NCBI RefSeq assembly: GCF_016888515.1
Contig: NZ_JAFEJK010000001.1
Coordinates: forward strand, 1,831,475-1,895,474
Reading direction: 5' to 3'
Source: Shimia biformata
GTDB lineage: Bacteria > Pseudomonadota > Alphaproteobacteria > Rhodobacterales > Rhodobacteraceae
Length of the DNA: 64,000 bases
Made by a program: the position numbers and the translations under genes. The notes under the pieces were generated by a model. It had not been told where the DNA came from, searched no databases, and saw only the letters and a list, made by a program, of their open reading frames with translations. Of the stretch, positions 35,083 to 43,690 are shown piece by piece. How positions within the stretch are numbered: position 1 is the stretch's first letter; each line of letters starts with the position of its first letter.

Positions 35083-36021
35083 TCAGGCCGCTTTGCCGAT
35101 CAATCGCTTCAACTTGCGCCGGAACATCGGCGCGTTCATGCGGCGCGTGACATTCGAACACAGAAGCGCGGTCAGGAAGGGGCGGTTGGCGTCCTCGGTC
35201 CTTTGCAGAAGGCGCCGCAGATAGGGGCCATAGTTGCGCCGCGCCCGCCACATTTGGTGAAAGGCGGTTGGCGACATCTTGCCCGCCGCTGCCTTGACCA
35301 GCAGGCGGAACAGGATTTGCGTGTCCAGCAGGTGTGTTTCAAGCCCACCACCCGGATCGCCCCCCAAGAGCGGCGTCTTCAACAGCTCGACATGATCCCG
35401 CGCAAACAGCGCCGCATGAACCGCGTCCCGTTCACTGTGCGGGTCGTAAAGCACAAAGGCGCGTTCGGCGGCCTCGACCATGCGCGGCGCATAGCCATAG
35501 CGCGAGGTGAACGAGACACGGCGCATCTGCGGAAACCGATCCTCCCACGGGACCAGCTGCGGGTCCAGCGTGGCCTGCGGTTCCACTGCCACCACGGTCG
35601 CGCCCGGCGCCGCCACCGAAAAGGCCGCCGCCGCATAGCCCCCCGGTCCTGCGCCGTAAAACAGCACCCGGTCGAACTCGTCAAAGAAACCGTCATCGGC
35701 CAGCCGGTCGACAAAGGCAAAGACCGCCGGGTCGCGGAACCACGTGTCGCCGTCGCTGAGAAATGCGAGCTGCGACCACCCCAGTTCGCGCACCAGTTCG
35801 AAACCCAGCGGCTGGCCGGTGTCGCCGCGATCCTGAATCGCCTGAAGCGATTCGAACGTGACCAGCAGCGTCGGCTTGTCCTCGATGAAGGCCGCCCAGT
35901 GCCGGTCGCCCAGCGACAGAAGATAGCCGTCCTCGTCCACGATCTCGTCCAGACGCAGAAGCCAGTCGTCTTTCGCCAGCCCCAGCATCGGGGTTTCCAT
36001 CGCGTTGGGTGTGTCCTGCAT
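35083..36021 (-). CDS. Conserved protein with Rossmann/hydrolase-like fold, function unknown
   Basis: A 312-residue soluble protein found in this group and sometimes labelled phosphoadenosine phosphosulfate reductase. No CysH motifs are present, and the true CysH lies at 49067-49861. Visible blocks: HWAAFIEDKPTLLVTFESLQAI, LGWSQLAFLSDGDTWFRDPAVFAFVDRLADDGFFDEFDRVLFYGAGPGGYAAAAFSVAAPGATVVAVEP (alpha/beta hydrolase-like elbow G-x-G-x-G-G), FAFVLYDPHSERDAVHAALF, and a basic C-terminus. Start at 36021 chosen from a GAGG site. Function unknown. Confidence 0.7.
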   Translation of the reverse strand: MQDTPNAMETPMLGLAKDDWLLRLDEIVDEDGYLLSLGDRHWAAFIEDKPTLLVTFESLQAIQDRGDTGQPLGFELVRELGWSQLAFLSDGDTWFRDPAVFAFVDRLADDGFFDEFDRVLFYGAGPGGYAAAAFSVAAPGATVVAVEPQATLDPQLVPWEDRFPQMRRVSFTSRYGYAPRMVEAAERAFVLYDPHSERDAVHAALFARDHVELLKTPLLGGDPGGGLETHLLDTQILFRLLVKAAAGKMSPTAFHQMWRARRNYGPYLRRLLQRTEDANRPFLTALLCSNVTRRMNAPMFRRKLKRLIGKAA

Positions 36022-36213
36022 GGTCGGGGTCCTCAGAGATCGGCGCTTGTCATGCCACCTGTTCTTGTCGCACGAATAATCCGGCACTTGGGCAAGAATA
36101 TGAAGCCGCGACAAGGAATTCCACCCCGGCGCGGCAAATGCAACGGTTGACCGGTCGCGCGTGGATCGGGCAGCCTTGGGCCTGGCGCGCGGCAAGAGGC
36201 AAGAGGGGTCGGC

Positions 36214-37122
36214 ATGACGGGCATGAACTCGATATCAGAGGTGCAGGACAGGCTGGCGGGGGCGGGCTATGTCTGCGGCCGGTCGCTGGCGACGGTGGTG
36301 TTCCTGTCCCTGCGGCTGGGGCGGCCGTTGTTTCTAGAGGGCGAGGCCGGGGTCGGCAAAACCGAGATCGCCAAGGCGCTGGCCACGGTGCTGGGGCGCA
36401 ACCTGATCCGGCTGCAATGTTACGAAGGGCTGGATGCGGCCAGCGCGGTCTATGAGTGGAATTTCGCCGCGCAGATGGTTGCGATCCGCACCGCCGAGGC
36501 GGGTGGTCAGGCTGACCGTGACGTCTTGCAGCGTGAATTGTTCGGTCCCGACTACCTTGTCGAACGGCCCCTGTTGCAGGCCATGCGCCCGCACCAGAGC
36601 GGCGCGCCGGTCCTTCTGATCGACGAGCTGGACCGCACCGACGAACCGTTCGAGGCTTTCCTCTTGGAGGCCCTCAGCGATTTTCAGGTCACCATTCCCG
36701 AGATCGGCACCATCAAGGCCCCGGAACCGCCCATCGTCATCCTGACTTCGAACCGCACCCGCGAGGTCCATGACGCGCTGAAGCGGCGCTGCCTCTATCA
36801 CTGGGTCGACTACCCGAATTTCGAGCGGGAAATGGCGATCCTGCACGCCCGCGCACCGGAGGCAGCGGAAAGCCTTGCCCGTGAAATCGTGGCCTTTGTC
36901 CAGAAACTGCGCACCGAGGACCTGTTCAAGAAACCCGGCGTGGCCGAGACTATCGACTGGGCGAAATGCCTTCTGGCACTGGATGTGATCAACCTCAGCC
37001 CCGAGGTCATCGCCGACACGCTGGGCGCGATCCTGAAATATCAGGACGACATCCAGAAATTGCAGGGGTCGGAAGCGCAGAGGTTACTGGACGAAGCCCG
37101 CGCCGAACTCGAGCCGGTGTGA
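36214..37122 (+). CDS. MoxR-family AAA+ ATPase (CoxD-like)
   Basis: A 302-residue MoxR ATPase: Walker A FLEGEAGVGKTEIAKAL, LIRLQCYEGLDAASAVYEWNF, Walker B VLLIDELDRTDEPFEAFLLEAL, sensor 1 VILTSNRTREVHDALKRRC. CoxD in carbon monoxide dehydrogenase clusters is a MoxR protein that helps assemble the Cu/Mo-S site. The VWA partner CoxE follows, so this pair probably matures the oxidase encoded downstream. Start at 36214; ATG at 36223 is an alternative. Confidence 0.88.
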   Translation: MTGMNSISEVQDRLAGAGYVCGRSLATVVFLSLRLGRPLFLEGEAGVGKTEIAKALATVLGRNLIRLQCYEGLDAASAVYEWNFAAQMVAIRTAEAGGQADRDVLQRELFGPDYLVERPLLQAMRPHQSGAPVLLIDELDRTDEPFEAFLLEALSDFQVTIPEIGTIKAPEPPIVILTSNRTREVHDALKRRCLYHWVDYPNFEREMAILHARAPEAAESLAREIVAFVQKLRTEDLFKKPGVAETIDWAKCLLALDVINLSPEVIADTLGAILKYQDDIQKLQGSEAQRLLDEARAELEPV

Positions 37123-37147
37123 TGACGCGGATTTCAAGGAGCTTGCG

Positions 37148-37225
37148 CCCGGCGACACCGCCGGGCAGCGCCGACCCGCCCCCCCGGAGCGGCGCTTCAC
37201 GCCCCCCCGCGGGACGGCGCTGCCC
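37148..37225. repeat. Nested palindromic element, copy B (between MoxR and CoxE genes)
   Basis: Same design as copy A at 33890: a first stem CCCGGCG-ACAC-CGCCGGG (37148-37165), then an outer stem GGGCAGCGCCG (37163-37173) pairing perfectly with CGGCGCTGCCC (37215-37225), and the shared core GACCCGCCCCCC. The arms differ in sequence from copy A but remain paired. Confidence 0.72.
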
Positions 37226-37275
37226 TTGGTTTGACCAATCGCTTGCAGATGACCTGTCGAGGTGGGTTGCCTCAT

Positions 37276-38535
37276 ATGTCTGAACAGATCCCCCTCGACA
37301 TACCCGACGCGCCGAAACTGGCGGGCAATATCACCCATTTTGCCCGCGCCCTGCGCAAGGCGGGGTTGCCGATTGGCCCCGGTCGCGTGATCGACGCCAT
37401 CCGCGCGGTCGAGGCGGCGGGGTTTACCAGCCGCACGGATTTCTACTGGACTCTGCATGCCTGTTTCGTCTCGCGCCCCGAACATCGCGTGATCTTTGCG
37501 CAGGTGTTCCGGCTTTACTGGCGCGATCCGCGCTACCTTGAACAGATGATGGCCGCCATGCTGCCCGCCATTCGCGGCGTGCAGGAGGACCGCGTCGCCG
37601 AAGCCGGCGAGAAACGCGCCGCCGAAGCGCTGCTCGATGGGGTCGAGCGTGACCTGCCGCAGACCGACGACGAGGGCGGCGAAACCGAGGTCGAGGTCGA
37701 CTCGACCCTGACCATGTCCGCCGAAGAACGGCTCAGGACGCTGGATTTCGAACTGATGGACACGGGCGAGATCGCGGCGGCCAAGCGCATGCTGGCGCGG
37801 CTCAGCCTGCCGGTGCGCCCGATCCCGTCACGGCGCGGCAAACCGGATGCGCTGGGCGCCAAGGCCGACTGGCGGCGCACGATCCGCGCGGCGATGCGCA
37901 CCGGCGGCGACATCCAGAGGATCGCCCGCAAATCCCCACGCCCACGCTGGCCCAACCTGATCGTGCTTTGCGATATTTCCGGCTCGATGAGCCAATACAG
38001 CCGTATGGTGCTGCATTTTCTCCATGCCGTGGCCAACCGCAAGGGGGCAGGCTGGGCCAAGGTGCATGGTTTCACCTTCGGCACGCGGCTGACCAATATC
38101 ACCCGCCACCTTGCCACCCGCGACGTTGATGCGGCGCTGGCGGCGGCAGGGGCCGAGGCGCAGGACTGGGAGGGCGGCACGAGGATCGGCGATTGCCTGC
38201 ACGCCTTCAACCGCGACTGGTCGCGCCGGGTGATGGGCCAGGGGGCGGTGGTGCTGTTGATCACCGACGGGCTGGACCGGGGCGACGCGGGCGCGCTGAG
38301 GGCGGAAATGGAGCGGCTGCATCTGTCGTCACGCCACCTGATCTGGCTCAACCCGCTGTTGCGCTGGGACGAGTTCGCCCCCCGCGCCACCGGCATCCGC
38401 GCCATGCTGCCCCATGTCGACGCCTTCCGCGCCGGGCATAACATCGCCTCGCTGGAAGACCTCGCCGCCGCGATCTCGCGCCCCGACGATGCGGGCGAAA
38501 AGACGCGGCTGATGGCGGCGCTGCGGCAGGGATGA
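37276..38535 (+). CDS. coxE: VWA-domain protein CoxE
   Basis: A 419-residue protein of the CoxE family. N-terminal helical part HFARALRKAGLPIGPGRVIDAIRAVEAAG; C-terminal VWA domain with MIDAS DISGSM (LIVLCDISGSMSQYSRM) and LLITDGLDRGDAG. CoxE works with the MoxR ATPase CoxD in active-site maturation of CO-dehydrogenase-type enzymes. ATG at 37276 follows a GGTGG-like site. A palindromic element occupies the gap to the MoxR gene. Confidence 0.88.
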   Translation: MSEQIPLDIPDAPKLAGNITHFARALRKAGLPIGPGRVIDAIRAVEAAGFTSRTDFYWTLHACFVSRPEHRVIFAQVFRLYWRDPRYLEQMMAAMLPAIRGVQEDRVAEAGEKRAAEALLDGVERDLPQTDDEGGETEVEVDSTLTMSAEERLRTLDFELMDTGEIAAAKRMLARLSLPVRPIPSRRGKPDALGAKADWRRTIRAAMRTGGDIQRIARKSPRPRWPNLIVLCDISGSMSQYSRMVLHFLHAVANRKGAGWAKVHGFTFGTRLTNITRHLATRDVDAALAAAGAEAQDWEGGTRIGDCLHAFNRDWSRRVMGQGAVVLLITDGLDRGDAGALRAEMERLHLSSRHLIWLNPLLRWDEFAPRATGIRAMLPHVDAFRAGHNIASLEDLAAAISRPDDAGEKTRLMAALRQG

Positions 38536-38613
38536 CGTCGCAGGCAGGGTCTCCTTGCGCTTTGGGGTATGTTGGCACATCTTTTATTGGACCGGCCAAC
38601 CTGCGGAGCAAAC

Positions 38614-39582
38614 ATGACCACCTCCTTCGACCAAATCCCCGAAATCGCGCTGGACTGGCACCGTGCGGGTCATGGCGCGGCGCTGGCCACCGTGGTCGAG
38701 ACCTGGGGCAGCGCCCCGCGCCGGGTGGGGGCGCAGATGGCGGTCTCGGGTGATGGTCGGCTGGAAGGGTCCGTTTCGGGCGGCTGCGTCGAGGGCGCGG
38801 TCATGGTCGAGGCGATGGACGCACTGGAAGACGGCAAGCCGCGCCTTTTGGAGTTCGGCGTCAGCGACGGGGACGCCTTTGCCGTCGGTTTGGCCTGTGG
38901 CGGCACGATCCGCGTGCTGGTCGAACCCGTCGGTGCCGTCATGTCCGAAAGCGTGCTGGCCGCGCTTGTCGCGGCACGGGCGGCGCGGCAGGCGGTGGCC
39001 TATGTCACCCATCCCGAACAGGGCGGCGGGGTGCTGGTGACAGAAGGGTTTGACGACCGGTTCCGCATGGACCGCTCGGGCTTTGAGGAAGACGGCTGTT
39101 TCGTTGCCATCCACAATCCGCCTCTGCGTATGGTGGTTGTGGGCGCGGTCCATATCGCTCAAGGATTGGTGCCGATGGCGCGGCTGGCCGGGTTTGATCC
39201 CGTTATCGTCGACCCACGCACCGCCTTCGGCTCCGAAGCGCGTTTTCCCGGTGAGACGATAATGGACGAATGGCCGGACGAGGCGTTGACGAAAGTGGGG
39301 CTGGATGCCCGCACCGCGCTGGTGCTTCTCACCCATGACCCCAAGCTGGACGATCCCGCCCTGCATATCGCGCTGAAATCGGACGTGTTCTATATCGGCG
39401 CGCTGGGCTCGACCCGGACCCATGCCAAGCGGGTGGCGCGGTTGCAGGATGATGGGTTTGCGGAAGATGAAATCGCCCGCATCCACGGGCCCGTGGGGTT
39501 GGACATAGGCGCGGCAAACCCGGCCGAGATCGCCGTGTCCATCCTGTCGCAGATGGTGCAGGTGCTGAGGAAAGGCGCATGA
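38614..39582 (+). CDS. XdhC/CoxF-family accessory protein
   Basis: A 322-residue protein: N-terminal XdhC domain (VVETWGSAPRRVGAQMAVSGDGRLEGSVSGGCVEGAVMVEAMDAL, GLACGGTIRVLVEPVG) and C-terminal Rossmann domain (RMVVVGAVHIAQGLVPMARLAGFDPVIVDPRTAF, IGALGSTRTHAKRVARL, GLDIGAANPAEIAVSILSQMV). XdhC proteins bind and sulfurate or deliver the molybdenum cofactor. GGAG precedes the ATG at 38614. Its stop overlaps the next start (ATGA). Confidence 0.92.
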   Translation: MTTSFDQIPEIALDWHRAGHGAALATVVETWGSAPRRVGAQMAVSGDGRLEGSVSGGCVEGAVMVEAMDALEDGKPRLLEFGVSDGDAFAVGLACGGTIRVLVEPVGAVMSESVLAALVAARAARQAVAYVTHPEQGGGVLVTEGFDDRFRMDRSGFEEDGCFVAIHNPPLRMVVVGAVHIAQGLVPMARLAGFDPVIVDPRTAFGSEARFPGETIMDEWPDEALTKVGLDARTALVLLTHDPKLDDPALHIALKSDVFYIGALGSTRTHAKRVARLQDDGFAEDEIARIHGPVGLDIGAANPAEIAVSILSQMVQVLRKGA

Positions 39583-40592
39583 AATTTGGCCCCGTCTCCG
39601 TGAGCAAGGCCAGGGGTGCGATCCTGGCCCATTCGATCAAGCCCGAGGGCGGGCGGCGGATCGCCAAGGGCACGGTGCTGGGGGATGGCGAACTGGCGGC
39701 GCTGATGTCGGCGGGTGTCGCAACCGTGGTGGTGGCCCGCCCCGACCCCGGCGACGTGACCGAGGACGCCGCGGCGCTTGAGCTTGCCCGCGCGATTGTG
39801 CCGGAACCGCATGTTCAGGGTCTGCGGATCTCGGGCGCAGGCACCGGGCGGGTGAACCTCTATGCCACCGGGCCGGGGGTGGTGCGGGTGGCCACCGACA
39901 AGGTTGCGGCAATCAACGGCGGCGACCCGATGATCACGATTGCCACCGTGCCACCCTTTCACCGGGTCGATGCGGGCGGCATGGTGGCGACGATCAAGAT
40001 CATCTCCTACGCGGTTGGCGGGGCTGCGCTGCGGGATGCCTGCGCGTCGGCGGTGGGGGCGCTGGCGGTGGCGGCGCCTGTTTTGAAGACTGCCACATTG
40101 ATCGAGACCGTGATCGGCTCTGACACGCCGTCAGACAAGGGCCGCGCGTCGATGGCGGGGCGGCTGGACCGGTTGGGCGTGAGCCTTGCGCCGCGCCTTC
40201 TGGTGCCGCATGACACAGCCGCGATTGCCGCGGCGATCGAGGCGGCCACAAGCGATCTGGTCCTGATCCTGACCGGGTCGGCCACCTCGGACGCCCATGA
40301 CGTCGCGCCGGAGGCACTGCGGCAGGCGGGCGGCGCGGTCGCGCGGTTCGGCATGCCGGTCGATCCCGGCAATCTTCTGTTCCTTGGCAACCGTGGCGCT
40401 ACGCCGGTCATCGGCCTGCCGGGATGTGCGCGGTCGCCGGCATTAAACGGGGCGGACTGGGTGCTGGAGCGGGTGGTCTGCGGCATCCCGGTCTCGGCCG
40501 GAGACATTGCCGCGATGGGGGTTGGCGGGCTGCTGAAGGAAATCCCCACCCGCCCGATGCCCCGCCGCGCGATCGAGGGCGACGGGAACTGA
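39579..40592 (+). CDS. Molybdopterin-binding (MoeA/MogA-fold) protein
   Basis: A 337-residue protein: MKFGPVSVSKARGAILAHSIK, VNLYATGPGVVRVATDKVAAINGGDPMITIATVPPF, LILTGSATSDAHDVAPEALRQAGG, GNLLFLGNRGATPVIGLPGCARSPALNGADWVLERV. This is the MoCF_biosynth fold, with the C-terminal pattern of proteins that often carry a fused NTP-transferase (MobA-like) domain. That domain is absent here. Coupled to XdhC by ATGA. Probably handles Mo-cofactor for the downstream oxidase. Confidence 0.85.
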   Translation: MKFGPVSVSKARGAILAHSIKPEGGRRIAKGTVLGDGELAALMSAGVATVVVARPDPGDVTEDAAALELARAIVPEPHVQGLRISGAGTGRVNLYATGPGVVRVATDKVAAINGGDPMITIATVPPFHRVDAGGMVATIKIISYAVGGAALRDACASAVGALAVAAPVLKTATLIETVIGSDTPSDKGRASMAGRLDRLGVSLAPRLLVPHDTAAIAAAIEAATSDLVLILTGSATSDAHDVAPEALRQAGGAVARFGMPVDPGNLLFLGNRGATPVIGLPGCARSPALNGADWVLERVVCGIPVSAGDIAAMGVGGLLKEIPTRPMPRRAIEGDGN

Positions 40593-40727
40593 CCGCCCGG
40601 CGCGGTCAAGTGACTGGACCATCGGCAATTTTCGGACCGTTTGGAAAAAACCGGGTTCTCAACGTGAAACCCGCGTGCTTAACTCTAGGTCATAAACAAA
40701 ATAATGAATTCAATTAGGGAGGAGCCA

Positions 40728-41213
40728 ATGACACAGGTCAGCATGACCGTGAATGGCAAGTCTGCGTCCGGCACAGTCGAAGGACGTACCTTGCTCAGCC
40801 AATTCTTGAGAGACCAACTGGGCCTGACGGGAACACATGTGGGCTGCGATACCAGCCAATGTGGGGCCTGCGTGGTGCATGTGAACGGTGAGGCGGTCAA
40901 GGCCTGCACCATGCTTGCGCTGGAAGCGGATGGGGCCGAGGTCGGCACGATCGAGGGCCAGGCCAATGCCGATGGCTCGCTGAACGTGATCCAGCAGGCG
41001 TTCCAGGACCACCATGGGCTGCAATGCGGGTTCTGCACGCCGGGCATGGTGATGTCGGCGGCGGCGCTTTTGAAAGACAACCCGACGCCCACCGAGGCGG
41101 AAATCCGGGATTACCTGGAAGGCAATATCTGCCGCTGCACCGGCTACCACAATATCGTCAAGGCGATCATGGCGGCATCCGGTCAGGACGTCAGCGGCAT
41201 CGCGGCCGAGTGA
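40728..41213 (+). CDS. coxS: CO-dehydrogenase-type small subunit (2Fe-2S), CoxS
   Basis: A 161-residue electron-transfer subunit. Two [2Fe-2S] sites: [24 protein letters not shown] (plant-ferredoxin type) and [12 protein letters not shown] plus [18 protein letters not shown] at 40728 has an excellent AGGGAGGAG site. First of the S-L-M gene order characteristic of form II enzymes. Confidence 0.95.
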   Translation: MTQVSMTVNGKSASGTVEGRTLLSQFLRDQLGLTGTHVGCDTSQCGACVVHVNGEAVKACTMLALEADGAEVGTIEGQANADGSLNVIQQAFQDHHGLQCGFCTPGMVMSAAALLKDNPTPTEAEIRDYLEGNICRCTGYHNIVKAIMAASGQDVSGIAAE

Positions 41214-41250
41214 TTCTATCCGGCGCGCCGGGAGGAGGCGTGGCGGAATT

Positions 41251-41276
41251 GAGTATTTGGACAAGAAAGAAGGGGG
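41251..41276 (+). repeat. Dispersed GAGTATTT...CAAGAAAGAAGG motif, copy 2
   Basis: GAGTATTTGG-ACAAGAAAGA-AGGGGG, in the gap between coxS and coxL. Confidence 0.6.
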
Positions 41277-41313
41277 CGGGCGTGGCCCGCAATTGCCTTC
41301 AGGGAGGATTGAG

Positions 41314-43677
41314 ATGCCAAAGGACCATGGCATAGGCGCCAGCCCCAAGCGGCGCGAAGACGTGCGGTTCCTGACAGGGGCCGGGAATTATACAGACGAC
41401 ATCAACGTGAACGGGCAGGCCTATGTGCATTTCCTGCGCTCTGATGTCGCCCATGCAAAGATCAACGGGATCGACACCAGCGCGGCCGAGGCGATGCCCG
41501 GCGTGGTGCGGATTTTCACTGGCGCGGATTTCGAAGGCGTTGGCGGCATGCCCTGTGGCTGGGGTGTGACCGACCGGCACGGGGAACCGATGCAGGAACC
41601 GCCGCACCCGATCCTTGCCCAGGGCAAGGTGCGCCATGTGGGTGATCCCATTGCCGCCGTGATTGCCGACACCTATGAACAGGCGCGCGACGCGGCCGAG
41701 GCGATCGAGGTCGACCTCGATGACCTGCCCGCCGTCGTCGACATGAAAGCGGCGCTGGCAGATGGCGCCACCAAGGTGCATGACGATCTGACCTCAAACC
41801 TGTGTTACGACTGGGTTCTGGGGGAAACCGACGACGCGGCGGTTCAGGCGGCCTTCGACAGCGCCGCCCATGTCACCACGCTGGAACTGGTGAACCAGCG
41901 CCTTGTCGCCAACCCGATGGAGCCGCGCGTGGCGGTGGGGGATTACAACCGTGGCACGGACGAGCATACGCTCTATACCACCAGCCAGAACCCGCATGTG
42001 ATCCGGCTGTTGATGTGCGCCTTCGTGCTGGGCCTGCCCGAACACAAGGTCCGCGTGGTGGCGCCGGATGTGGGCGGCGGTTTCGGCACCAAGATCTTCC
42101 ACTATGCCGAGGAAGCCTTTGTCACTTTCGCGGCCAAGGCGATCAACCGGCCCGTGAAGTGGACGGCAAGCCGGTCCGAGGCGTTCATGTCGGACGCCCA
42201 GGGGCGCGACCACGTCACCAGGATCGAACTGGCGCTGGACGCAAGCAACAACTTCACCGCGCTGCGCACCAATACGCTGGCCAATATGGGGGCGTATCTG
42301 TCGACCTTCTCGTCCTCGGTGCCGACATGGTTGCACGGGACGCTGATGGCGGGGAACTACAAGACGCCGACGATCCAGGTGAACGTGAAGGCGGTCTTTA
42401 CTAACACGGTTCCGGTTGATGCCTATCGCGGCGCGGGCCGTCCCGAGGCGACGTTCCAGATCGAACGGGTGATCGACAAGGCCGCGCGCGAACTGGGCGT
42501 CGACCCGGTTGCCCTGCGCCGTCAGAACTTCATCACCGAGTTCCCCTATGACACGCCGGTCGCGCTGACCTATGACACCGGGGATTACCACGGCACCATG
42601 GACAAGCTTGAGGCCGCGGCCGATTTCGCAGGTTTCGCCGCAAGGCGTGCTGCGAGCGAAGCCAAGGGCAAGCTGCGCGGGCTGGGTGTGAACTGCTATA
42701 TCGAGGCCTGCGGTATCGCGCCCTCGAACATCGTCGGCATGCTGGGCGCGCGCGCCGGGCTTTATGATGCCGCGACGGTGCGGGTGAACGCCACCGGGTC
42801 AATCTCGGTCATGGTTGGGGCACATAGCCACGGGCAGGGGCATGAAACTGCCTTCCCGCAGGTTGTCGCCGATATGATCGGTATCGACGAGAGCATGATC
42901 GAGATCGTGCATGGCGATACCTCGAAGATCCCGTTCGGCATGGGCACCTATGGCTCGCGTTCGCTTGCGGTCTGCGGCTCGGCCATGGTCAAGGCAACCG
43001 AGAAGGTGATCGCCAAGGCCAAGAAAATCGCCGCGCACCTGCTTGAGGCGTCTGATGCCGATATCGAGTTGAAGGACGGCGTGTTCAGCGTTGCCGGCAC
43101 CGACAAGTCGGTCGCCTGGGGCGATGTCACCCTGACGGCCTATGTGCCCCACAACTTCCCGCTGGAAGAGGTGGAGCCGGGGCTTGAAGAAACCGCCTTC
43201 TATGATCCGGCGAACTTCACCTTCCCGGCGGGCGCCTATGCCTGCGAGGTGGAAGTGGACCCCGAGACCGGCAAGGTCACCATCGAACGCTTTGCCGCGG
43301 CGGATGATTTCGGCAACATCATCAACCCGATGATCGTTGACGGGCAGGTCCATGGCGGGATCGGTCAGGGCATCGGCCAGGCATTGCTGGAAAACTGTGT
43401 CTATGACGCGGACGGCCAGCTGATGACCGGGTCTTACATGGACTATGCCATGCCGCGCGCCGACGACGTGCCGTTCTATACAGTCGACCATTCCAGCCAG
43501 ACACCCTGCACCCACAACCCGCTTGGGGTGAAGGGCTGTGGCGAGGCCGGGGCCATCGGCTCGCCGCCTGCCGTGGTGAACGCGGTGATCGACGCGCTGC
43601 AATCGGGCGGCAAGAACGTGGACCATATCGACATGCCGGTTTCGCCCTCGCGGGTCTGGTCGGCGATGAACGCCTGA
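41314..43677 (+). CDS. coxL: Form II CO-dehydrogenase-type large subunit (molybdenum hydroxylase)
   Basis: A 787-residue Mo-hydroxylase catalytic subunit: RREDVRFLTGAGNYTDDI, VRVVAPDVGGGFGTKIFHYAEEAF, the active-site loop AYRGAGR (residues 370-376), VMVGAHSHGQGHETAFPQ, GTYGSRSLAVCGSA, and the C-terminal GVKGCGEAGAIGSPPAVVNAV with the conserved glutamate. Form I CO dehydrogenases have AYxCSFR, with the copper-binding cysteine; AYRGAGR marks form II, whose physiological substrate is uncertain. AGGGAGG precedes ATG 41314; the upstream open frame runs through a dispersed repeat and is not used. Confidence 0.95.
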   Translation: MPKDHGIGASPKRREDVRFLTGAGNYTDDINVNGQAYVHFLRSDVAHAKINGIDTSAAEAMPGVVRIFTGADFEGVGGMPCGWGVTDRHGEPMQEPPHPILAQGKVRHVGDPIAAVIADTYEQARDAAEAIEVDLDDLPAVVDMKAALADGATKVHDDLTSNLCYDWVLGETDDAAVQAAFDSAAHVTTLELVNQRLVANPMEPRVAVGDYNRGTDEHTLYTTSQNPHVIRLLMCAFVLGLPEHKVRVVAPDVGGGFGTKIFHYAEEAFVTFAAKAINRPVKWTASRSEAFMSDAQGRDHVTRIELALDASNNFTALRTNTLANMGAYLSTFSSSVPTWLHGTLMAGNYKTPTIQVNVKAVFTNTVPVDAYRGAGRPEATFQIERVIDKAARELGVDPVALRRQNFITEFPYDTPVALTYDTGDYHGTMDKLEAAADFAGFAARRAASEAKGKLRGLGVNCYIEACGIAPSNIVGMLGARAGLYDAATVRVNATGSISVMVGAHSHGQGHETAFPQVVADMIGIDESMIEIVHGDTSKIPFGMGTYGSRSLAVCGSAMVKATEKVIAKAKKIAAHLLEASDADIELKDGVFSVAGTDKSVAWGDVTLTAYVPHNFPLEEVEPGLEETAFYDPANFTFPAGAYACEVEVDPETGKVTIERFAAADDFGNIINPMIVDGQVHGGIGQGIGQALLENCVYDADGQLMTGSYMDYAMPRADDVPFYTVDHSSQTPCTHNPLGVKGCGEAGAIGSPPAVVNAVIDALQSGGKNVDHIDMPVSPSRVWSAMNA

Positions 43678-43690
43678 GGGAGGACAGATC

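Noticed and set aside
41257-41313. Upstream start for coxL adding MDKKEGGG
   Set aside because: The extension reads through the dispersed GAGTATTT motif and is not CoxL-like; ATG 41314 has a strong ribosome-binding site.
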